A stretch of 64,000 nt of DNA from an uncultured bacterium (GTDB lineage Bacteria > Desulfobacterota > BSN033 > UBA1163). Below are positions 55,257 through 62,415 of the stretch, one piece after another. The stretch lies in contig CALLAL010000016.1 of the NCBI GenBank assembly GCA_938002255.1, positions 1 to 64,000 on the forward strand, given 5' to 3'. The notes under the pieces were generated by a model. That model had not been told where the DNA came from. It made no database searches and saw only the letters and a list, made by a program, of their open reading frames with translations. The position numbers and the translations under genes are program-made. Each line of letters starts with the position of its first letter. Position 1 is the stretch's first letter.

Positions 55257-55274
55257 AGTTCAATATGGTGAACG
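55257..55274 (+). promoter_or_regulatory. Palindromic operator adjoining the iclR start, likely autoregulation
   Basis: AGTTCAATATGGTGAACG matches the arms of the operators at 49433 and 49543 at 12 of 14 positions with the same 4-bp centre. It ends one base before the iclR ATG, so binding would block the start of its own gene. Confidence 0.7.
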
Positions 55275-55275
55275 C

Positions 55276-56058
55276 ATGAAAAAGACGTCGTACTCCGCCC
55301 CTTCTGTGAAAAAGGCTTTTAAGATTCTTCAGACCGTTGCCGATTCTCCATCCGGTCTGGGAGTGAGTGAACTGGCTAAACAATTAGGCATCGGGAAAAG
55401 CACGGTCCATGGCATTACAGCCTCGCTGGAAGAGATGGGTGTTCTGGTCCGGAATCCCATTGATAAGAGATATACTGTCGGATATACCCTTCTGGAATTG
55501 GGAAGGAAAACCTACGGACGAATTGAATGGCGGGAAGTTGCCAAAACCCCGATGAGGCGGTTTATGGAAAAAGTAGGAGAGACGATTTTTCTGGGAATCA
55601 TGAATGGAGATCACATCACGATCTTGGATGTTGTGGAATCCCCAAATGAGATGAAGATTACTTCTCCCCCAGGAACTCGTCTACCCTTGCTTGCAGGGGC
55701 AACAGGGAAAGCCTTTCTCAGCCTGCTCGATGAAAAGGTGGTCAAGGAAATTGTTCGAAGGGTTGGGCTGGTAAGATATACCTCAAAGTCAGTGACCGAC
55801 CCCAAAAAATTTTTAAGAGAGGTCCAGGAGACGAGAAAAAGGGGATATGCCATTGACGATGAGGAATATCTCCTTGGGGTAAGAGCCGTTGCGGCGCCCA
55901 TCCAGATCTCCTCTCACCCGCCCGTTGCCATCTGGGCTGTAGGATTTACTTCAAGCCTTAATGATCAGAAGATGGAAACAGCCATTTCAGAAATTCAACT
56001 GGTAGCCTACGAAATCAGCCGTGCCATCGAAGGATGGGTCACAAAAGGTATTATTTGA
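55276..56058 (+). CDS. IclR-family transcriptional regulator
   Basis: A 260-residue IclR protein. The winged helix-turn-helix covers about residues 10-65 (SVKKAFKILQTVADSPSGLGVSELAKQLG), and the effector domain covers about 80-255 with LPLLAGATGKAFLS. It likely binds the palindromes at its own start and around the AOR operon. The gene overlaps the converging dehydrogenase gene by 8 bp. IclR proteins often sense aromatic or organic acids; the ligand is unknown. Confidence 0.92.
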   Translation: MKKTSYSAPSVKKAFKILQTVADSPSGLGVSELAKQLGIGKSTVHGITASLEEMGVLVRNPIDKRYTVGYTLLELGRKTYGRIEWREVAKTPMRRFMEKVGETIFLGIMNGDHITILDVVESPNEMKITSPPGTRLPLLAGATGKAFLSLLDEKVVKEIVRRVGLVRYTSKSVTDPKKFLREVQETRKRGYAIDDEEYLLGVRAVAAPIQISSHPPVAIWAVGFTSSLNDQKMETAISEIQLVAYEISRAIEGWVTKGII

Positions 56059-57127
56059 AGGAACGAAGGATCCTCACCACATCATCCCCAACCTCATGGG
56101 TTTTCGAACGACCTCCAAGGTCCATGGTCCTCATTTTCTTTTCAGCCAAATTCTGTTTGACAGCCAAATAGAGAAGTGCCCCGGCTTCTGCTTCTCCCAA
56201 ATAATCCAGCATCATCTTAGCCGTCAAGATCGCTGCGATGGGGTTGGCAAGACCTTTTCCTGCAATATCGGGGGCAGAGCCATGGACAGGATCAAAAAAT
56301 CCAGGATAGGTTCTGTCCTGGGGATTGAAACTTGCTCCGGGTGCTAACCCCAATCCCCCTGTCACAGAAGCCGTGAGATCCGAGAGGATATCAGCGAAGA
56401 GATTGGAGGCAACAATCACATCATAGCCTTTTGGATTCCGGACCACATCCATACAGGCGGCATCAATCAGTTTGGATTCAGTCCGGATGTCGGGATATCG
56501 GGAGGAGATTTCTTTGAAGATTCTATCCCAGAGGACCATCCCATAGCGCTGGGCATTCGACTTGGTGATGGAGGTCACCTTTTTTCTTCCCTTCTCTCTT
56601 GCGAATTCAAAAGCAAAAGTGATGATCCTTTCGATTCCTTTTCTTGTGAATAGGGCACTTTGAATAGCCTGCTGATGTTCTCCAATCCCAACAATTCCGC
56701 CGATGTTTGAATACTCTCCTTCTGTATTTTCTCTGACGACGACGATATCGATTTCTCCTTCAGAGATGTGGGTCAAGGGAGATTCCACTCCAGGAAAGAG
56801 GTATACTGGACGGAGCCCCACGTAAAGGTCAAACTCAAATTTGATGGGAAGCAAAAGCCCATGAAGCGTGAGATCATCAGGAATTCTCGGATCTCCAACA
56901 GCTCCCAAATAGATGGCATCAAATTCTTTGAGGATGTCCAGTCCATTTTCAGGCATCATCTTTCCATGCTGGAGATAATAGTCGCTTCCCCAGGGAAAGT
57001 TTTGGAACTCAAATTGAAGACTTTCATAGATTTCTGAAAGGGCATGAAGACACTTTACCCCTTCGGAAACCACTTCTTTTCCAATTCCGTCCCCTGGAAT
57101 CACGGCAATCCGATATCGTTTATCCAT
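56051..57127 (-). CDS. Tartrate/D-malate dehydrogenase-like (isocitrate-isopropylmalate dehydrogenase family)
   Basis: A 358-residue NAD-dependent decarboxylating dehydrogenase. The first motif is IAVIPGDGIGKEVV, followed by WGSDYYLQHGKMMPENG, LRPVYLFPGVESPL, ENTEGEYSN, and the HGSAPDIAGKGLANPIA region. The WG-DYY--HG--MPE-G pattern is that of the TtuC/DmlA tartrate or D-malate group rather than LeuB. ATG 57127 is preferred over the upstream frame start since homology begins at RYRIAVIPGDG. It lies 5 bp after the transporter gene, suggesting that the imported acid is its substrate. Confidence 0.85.
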   Translation of the reverse strand: MDKRYRIAVIPGDGIGKEVVSEGVKCLHALSEIYESLQFEFQNFPWGSDYYLQHGKMMPENGLDILKEFDAIYLGAVGDPRIPDDLTLHGLLLPIKFEFDLYVGLRPVYLFPGVESPLTHISEGEIDIVVVRENTEGEYSNIGGIVGIGEHQQAIQSALFTRKGIERIITFAFEFAREKGRKKVTSITKSNAQRYGMVLWDRIFKEISSRYPDIRTESKLIDAACMDVVRNPKGYDVIVASNLFADILSDLTASVTGGLGLAPGASFNPQDRTYPGFFDPVHGSAPDIAGKGLANPIAAILTAKMMLDYLGEAEAGALLYLAVKQNLAEKKMRTMDLGGRSKTHEVGDDVVRILRSFK

Positions 57128-57132
57128 AGATT

Positions 57133-59079
57133 TTATGAACGTTTCCCTCGTTTCATCCATTGATAGATCGTGACGATGATCAACAAACCAAATCCGACAA
57201 GGTCTGTCTCCCACCCGGGTTTGATCAGAGCCAGGGCAGCTACCAGAAGAAGGACCCTTTCATAAAGACTGGCTCCCTTCAAGAACCATCCTTGAACGGC
57301 AGCAGATAAAGCCATTGTTCCCAATAAACCTGTCAAGACAGCAAAAGCAATTTCCATTGGGGTTCCAACGAGAACCATCGCAGGGCCATAAACAAACATA
57401 TAAGGAACGAGGTAACCTGCGATCGCAAATCTCATTCCTTCCCATCCAACATCCCATGTTCTTGCTCTGGCAATAGCTGCGGCTGCAAAGGAAGCCAGAG
57501 CCACAGGAGGAGTAAGGGCCGAGAGACAGGCAAAATAGAAGATAAAGAGATGGGCAGCGATCGGGGGGACATTGAATTGCCTTGTTAGAGCTGGAGCCAG
57601 AACCGAGGCGGAGATGGCGTAGGCCGCTGTGGTTGGCATTCCCATGCCGAGAACGACCGCAATGATCATAGAGAAAATGAGGGCAATGAAGAGGTTTCCT
57701 CCAGAATAGCTAAAGATGATCATAGCAAATTTCTGTCCCAATCCGGTCTGTGTTAGCACTCCGACGATGATCCCTGCTGCTGCACAGGTGGCTGCAATCT
57801 CAATGGCCCCACGGGCCCCCTTGGCAAGAGTTTCGACGATGTTTTTAAAGCCAAGTCGGCTTTCCTTCCTGATCCAGCTTACCAGGATTAAAGAGATGAT
57901 GGCATACATGGCTGACCGATAAGGAGAGTACATGAGGACCATCAGGGAAATACCAAGGACCACAAGGGGAACAAGAAGATAGCCTTTATCGAGCATCACG
58001 GTTCTGAACACGGGTAGCTCTTCCTTTTTCAGTCCCCATAAACTATTGGAAGCAGCATAAAAATCGATCATCCAGTAAGCGGCAAAATAGTAGAGAGCCG
58101 CAGGAATGACTGCTGCGAGCGCGACCTGTGCATAGGGAATTCCTAAGATCTCTGCCATCAAGAACGCGCCAGCACCCATAACGGGGGGTACAATTTGTCC
58201 GCCTGTCGAATTCATTGCTTCAATGGCACCTGCCACATGAGGTCTAAATCCAGCATTTTTCATCATCGGGATATTAAAAACACCGTCCACGACGACGTTT
58301 GCAACAGAAGAACCCGACGCCGTCCCAATGAAGGCACTTGAAACGATGGAGACCTTTCCCGGTCCTCCACGAAAGCGACCCGCGGCACATCGCGCTAAAT
58401 CGACAAAGAACTTTCCAGCACCGGAGACCTCAATAAAGGCACCAAATAACACAAAGAGAAAGATATAGTGTGCTGAAGCTAAGATGGGAAGGCTTAAGAT
58501 ACCATCCAAACTGAAGAGATACGTCATCATCCTTGGCCAGGAATATCCCCGATGATAGAAGAGGCCCGGCATATGATTTCCGAAATACCCGTAAAGGATG
58601 AAGAGAGCTGATAAAATGGCAAGAGGCCAGCCTGTTGCCCGCCTTGCCATTTCCCAGACAGCAATGACAAAAAGGGTAGAGAAGAAGAAATCCCACGCAT
58701 TAGGAACGACGCCCACGCGATAAATCCAGTCCTCAAAAACGATAAAAATATAGATAGCAGGCGCCACGATGAGCAGAATGAAGAAGTAATCGATGGGGTG
58801 GATTTTGTTACGAGGCGATTTCTTCCAGCCGGGGACTAAGGCGAAGACCAGAACCCCTGCAAAAACGACATGCATGGTCCGAAAATACCATGGATCAATG
58901 GCGCGGATGGTCAAGACATAGATATGGAAAAAAGACATAGCGAGGCCAATGACAAAGATTGCCTTAGAAAGGATTCCTGTGAGTTCTCTAACGCCTGAAA
59001 CCTCGATATCTTTGATATGCATCTCTTCGAGTTTCTTCTCGACCTCTTTGATGTCAACCACTTTCTCTTCATTCATCAT
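57133..59079 (-). CDS. TRAP transporter fused permease, TAXI type
   Basis: A 648-residue membrane protein combining the small (DctQ-like) and large (DctM-like) TRAP permease parts, with many helices and the GTASGSSVANVVVDGVFNIPMMKNAGFRP and GMGMPTTAAYAISA motifs typical of 4TM/12TM fused permeases. It uses the ion gradient to import an organic acid bound by the receptor encoded upstream. Ribosome site AAGGGGAG. Confidence 0.93.
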   Translation of the reverse strand: MMNEEKVVDIKEVEKKLEEMHIKDIEVSGVRELTGILSKAIFVIGLAMSFFHIYVLTIRAIDPWYFRTMHVVFAGVLVFALVPGWKKSPRNKIHPIDYFFILLIVAPAIYIFIVFEDWIYRVGVVPNAWDFFFSTLFVIAVWEMARRATGWPLAILSALFILYGYFGNHMPGLFYHRGYSWPRMMTYLFSLDGILSLPILASAHYIFLFVLFGAFIEVSGAGKFFVDLARCAAGRFRGGPGKVSIVSSAFIGTASGSSVANVVVDGVFNIPMMKNAGFRPHVAGAIEAMNSTGGQIVPPVMGAGAFLMAEILGIPYAQVALAAVIPAALYYFAAYWMIDFYAASNSLWGLKKEELPVFRTVMLDKGYLLVPLVVLGISLMVLMYSPYRSAMYAIISLILVSWIRKESRLGFKNIVETLAKGARGAIEIAATCAAAGIIVGVLTQTGLGQKFAMIIFSYSGGNLFIALIFSMIIAVVLGMGMPTTAAYAISASVLAPALTRQFNVPPIAAHLFIFYFACLSALTPPVALASFAAAAIARARTWDVGWEGMRFAIAGYLVPYMFVYGPAMVLVGTPMEIAFAVLTGLLGTMALSAAVQGWFLKGASLYERVLLLVAALALIKPGWETDLVGFGLLIIVTIYQWMKRGKRS

Positions 59080-59111
59080 GCTCTCCCCTTTAAGTCAAAG
59101 TTTCAGAGCCT

Positions 59112-59159
59112 AAAAATGTGCGGATGCCGGAGTTGATTCAGCCGTGCATCCGCACATTT
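59112..59159 (-). terminator. Long hairpin with T-run between receptor and permease genes
   Basis: AAATGTGCGGATGC at 59114-59127 pairs perfectly over 14 bp with GCATCCGCACATTT at 59146-59159 around an 18-nt loop. Read in the operon direction (minus strand) the stem is followed by five T. It may terminate part of the transcripts or protect the receptor mRNA. Confidence 0.75.
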
Positions 59160-59187
59160 CTCAAAAAATAATTTTGGTTCATCCGGT

Positions 59188-60171
59188 CTATTTGATAATT
59201 AATTTATCTGGAATCTTGATTCCTTTCTCACGATAGTATTTTACAGCACCGGGATGGAGAGGAGTGGGGCTATAGACAATGGGTTCGGGTTTGGTCTCTT
59301 TGGCCGAGGCATGGGTAGCAATCAGGATGTCCACATTTTCAAAGGTCTTCTTGACCACTTCATAAACAAAATCCTCTGGAAGATCCTTATGACAGATCAT
59401 GAAATTCCAGACGGTAATCGTTTCAACATCATAGTCTTTATTGCTTTTGTAATAGCCTTTGGGGATGACTCCCGGAGCAAAGAGGGGATACTTGGCAATG
59501 AATTTTTCTGCGTCGGCTTTTGGAATACCAATCACGTTGATTTCATGAGTCGTTTCAACCTCATTAATCAGTCCCCAGGGTAGTCCAACGGACTGGCCAT
59601 TGGCATCGAGCATTCCGTCTTTGAGCTGGGAGTTGAGGTCTGAAGATCCTGCATTGACAATTCGGCCGGGTTTTACCCCTGCGGCTTCAAGGATCTTAGG
59701 CCAATAGGTGGCTGGCGTTCCACCTACAGGACCCACGCCTACGCTCTTTCCATTCAGGTCGTGAATGGTTTTTATCCCGCTCTTCTTTAAGGCATACATC
59801 TGAAAATAGGTAGCGTACATGGGAAAGATGACCCTGGTGTTTTGATGTTTCTTTCCTTTCGCCCAACCTTCACCCGTCCATCCTTCCCAAACTGGAGCGG
59901 CTGTCACTCCTCCAAAATCCAACTGCTTAGCATCTACTAACTGAGTGTTGTGAACAGGGCCCCCAGTTGTTTCGACATTTCCTGGAACTCCTACCTTGTC
60001 GTGCAGGAGTTTTGCAAATCCTCCCATCCAAACAAAATAGACGCCTCCCACTGGAGCGGCTCCAATCGTTACCGATTTGGGCCATCCCGGTTTTGGCTGG
60101 GCCTGGCACAGCCCAAAGGCAAAGGTCAAGCTGATAAGAACAAGGCTTGCAAGAATCAATAGACGCTTCAT
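59188..60171 (-). CDS. TRAP transporter TAXI-family substrate-binding protein
   Basis: A 327-residue periplasmic receptor with an N-terminal signal peptide (MKRLLILASLVLISLTFAF to about 24). It has the TAXI features GAAPVGGVYFVWMGGFAKLL and VGPVGGTPATYWPKILEAAGVKP. The start is ATG 60171, preceded by AAAGGAGG; a longer frame start lacks a ribosome site. First gene of the TRAP operon. Confidence 0.94.
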   Translation of the reverse strand: MKRLLILASLVLISLTFAFGLCQAQPKPGWPKSVTIGAAPVGGVYFVWMGGFAKLLHDKVGVPGNVETTGGPVHNTQLVDAKQLDFGGVTAAPVWEGWTGEGWAKGKKHQNTRVIFPMYATYFQMYALKKSGIKTIHDLNGKSVGVGPVGGTPATYWPKILEAAGVKPGRIVNAGSSDLNSQLKDGMLDANGQSVGLPWGLINEVETTHEINVIGIPKADAEKFIAKYPLFAPGVIPKGYYKSNKDYDVETITVWNFMICHKDLPEDFVYEVVKKTFENVDILIATHASAKETKPEPIVYSPTPLHPGAVKYYREKGIKIPDKLIIK

Positions 60172-60206
60172 TTGAAAACCTCCTTTCTGAGTTTGGTTAC
60201 TCGTAT

Positions 60207-60235
60207 TTTTTATCATTTTGGTTTTTTGTTGTCAA
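60207..60235 (-). promoter_or_regulatory. Promoter of the TRAP operon
   Basis: On the minus strand TTGACA at 60235-60230 and TAAAAA at 60212-60207 are separated by 17 bp, upstream of the receptor start. The IclR-type palindrome was not seen here. Confidence 0.5.
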
Positions 60236-60341
60236 CAAAAAATTTCTTGAAAAACAACGGGGTTAGAGTTAGAAGAAAGCATGGAGATCATTTTCCATGA
60301 ATCAGAAAAAAATTCCAAAATAGAAGAAGGAGAAATGGGAG

Positions 60342-62408
60342 ATGGGCCAAACAGAATCAGGATGGATTACGACCGATTGCACCCTCTGTTATCACAGTTG
60401 TGGAATGGAAGTGTTCGTTGAAGAAGGGCGGATCAAAAAAGTAAGAGGTTTGAAAGATCACCCTTTGAATAGAGGCAGGCTCTGTCCCAAAGGGGCAAGG
60501 GTCATTGAGATGGTCTATCACCCCGACCGTCTCAAATATCCCTTGAAGAAGGTTAATGGCCAATGGCAGAGGATGACCTGGGACGATACCCTCTCTGAAA
60601 TATCGGATCACTTGCAACGGCTCAAAAAAGAATATGGTCCAGAGGTGCTCAGTATTTTTTCCGGTTCCATCGGAGTAGAAAATCTCGAAATGATGGAACT
60701 GGCCCAGAGGTTCAAAGGAGCTTTTGGCACTCCCAACTTTATATCGGTCGAGGGCATCTGCTATCGGATGCGAATCCGTGCAAGACAGATGACCTTTGGC
60801 AAATACCCGGTTGAAGAAACGAATACCAAACTCTATGTCCTATGGGGGCATAATCCGGAACAGTCTGACTTTCCTTTGTTTCTTAGCCTGAAGGAGAATT
60901 TGGCTAAAGGTTCTAAACTGGTGGTGATCGACCCAAAGAAGATTCCCCTGGCTCAGAAGGCAGACCTGTATCTCCCTATTCGTCCTGGAACTGATGGGGC
61001 TCTTGCTCTTGCACTAATCCATGTCATCATCAAGGAAAACCTCTATGACCGGGAATTCGTTGAGAAATGGACTTATGGATTTGATAAACTTGTTCCTCAT
61101 ATTGAACCCTACACACCGGAGTGGGCGGAGAAGATTACGTGGGTTAATGCTGAAGAAATTAGAAAGCTTGCCAGGATGTATGCGGAAGCTGAAAGCGCAA
61201 GCATCTTTCAAGGGACCAATACCCAGGACCAGACTGCTAATGGCACTCAAAATAGTCGGGCTTTTGCTATTTTACAAACCATGACGGGGAACATCAACAA
61301 CCCCGGAGGCTGGGTCATAGGCCCAAGACTGGCCATTACTGGGTTGGGACTCCCCACAGAAAAAAAACCCATAGGTGCCGAGAACTACGCTCTTTTCTAT
61401 GATTTTTGGGGGCGGAAGAGTCCCTATGGCCAGGTGGTCTGTTTTCCAGATCATGTGCCCGATGTTATTAAAGCCCTTATCGTGACCGGAGGAAATCCTG
61501 TTCTGAGTATGCCTGATTCACATGCTTTTAAAGAAGCGCTACAGAAGCTTGATCTCCTGGTTGTTCACGACCTTTTTATGACAGAAACCGCGGAACTTGC
61601 CCACTATGTTCTTCCCGCCTGCACCCATTTGGAGAAGAACGGTCTTGCCTATAGTTACAACGTGTGTCATGGGATTCCTTATTTGATGCTGAGGAAAAAA
61701 GCGATCGAGCCCCTTTACGAAAGTCGCTCAGAATTTCAGTTCTGGAAAGGATTAGCCAATCACATGGGACTGGGAGAGTTTTTTCCGTGGGAGACAGACG
61801 AGGAGATCGTGGAACTTGAGCTTCGGTCAACCGGTTTAAGTTACAACACCTTAAAAGAAGAGAAGGCTGCGGGAGCTTATTATGGAGAGAAACGGTATGG
61901 GATGGAAGAATATGATAGAAAAGGATTTCCAACTCCATCAAAGAAGATCGAGATCTATTCGGAAACCTTTGCGCAGGCAGGTTTTGACCCTCTTCCCACC
62001 TATCGTGAACCTGATCAGAGTCCCTTGAGGGATTCTGAACTATCTCAACAATATCCTCTTGTTTTAACAACCGGAGCGCGTATCCTTTACTACACCCATA
62101 GTCAGCACCGGAACATCAAGGGATTGAAGGAGAGGCACCCTGATCCCATCGCAGAGATTCATCCGAAAACCGCCGGCCAATATGGAATCCAGGACGGGAA
62201 TTGGATTCTGGTTGAATCAAACCGTGGGCAGATTAAAGTGAAAGCACGACTCACAGAGGCATTAAGGGAAGGGGTGGTGAGCATTCCCCACGGTTGGCCA
62301 GGAGAGGCCAATGTGAACCTTCTCACCGATGTACATTGTCGAGAGCCGATTATGGGGTATCCCCAGATGAAGTCGCAACTCTGCGCCATTCGAAAGGCAG
62401 AAGATTAA
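60342..62408 (+). CDS. Cytoplasmic molybdopterin oxidoreductase of the DMSO-reductase family
   Basis: A 688-residue enzyme with [4Fe-4S] ligands Cys13, Cys16, Cys20 and Cys48 (CTLCYHSC...RLCPKG), then the bis-MGD domains (YVLWGHNPEQSDFP, GTNTQDQTANGTQNSRAF, TGGNPVLSMPD). There is no Tat signal, so it acts in the cytoplasm. Length and layout fit formate-dehydrogenase-like or hydratase/transhydroxylase-like members. A Cys in VEGICYRM might be a metal ligand, but I cannot be sure. No FeS or membrane partner is beside it. Substrate unknown. Confidence 0.87.
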   Translation: MGQTESGWITTDCTLCYHSCGMEVFVEEGRIKKVRGLKDHPLNRGRLCPKGARVIEMVYHPDRLKYPLKKVNGQWQRMTWDDTLSEISDHLQRLKKEYGPEVLSIFSGSIGVENLEMMELAQRFKGAFGTPNFISVEGICYRMRIRARQMTFGKYPVEETNTKLYVLWGHNPEQSDFPLFLSLKENLAKGSKLVVIDPKKIPLAQKADLYLPIRPGTDGALALALIHVIIKENLYDREFVEKWTYGFDKLVPHIEPYTPEWAEKITWVNAEEIRKLARMYAEAESASIFQGTNTQDQTANGTQNSRAFAILQTMTGNINNPGGWVIGPRLAITGLGLPTEKKPIGAENYALFYDFWGRKSPYGQVVCFPDHVPDVIKALIVTGGNPVLSMPDSHAFKEALQKLDLLVVHDLFMTETAELAHYVLPACTHLEKNGLAYSYNVCHGIPYLMLRKKAIEPLYESRSEFQFWKGLANHMGLGEFFPWETDEEIVELELRSTGLSYNTLKEEKAAGAYYGEKRYGMEEYDRKGFPTPSKKIEIYSETFAQAGFDPLPTYREPDQSPLRDSELSQQYPLVLTTGARILYYTHSQHRNIKGLKERHPDPIAEIHPKTAGQYGIQDGNWILVESNRGQIKVKARLTEALREGVVSIPHGWPGEANVNLLTDVHCREPIMGYPQMKSQLCAIRKAED

Positions 62409-62415
62409 TGCAATG

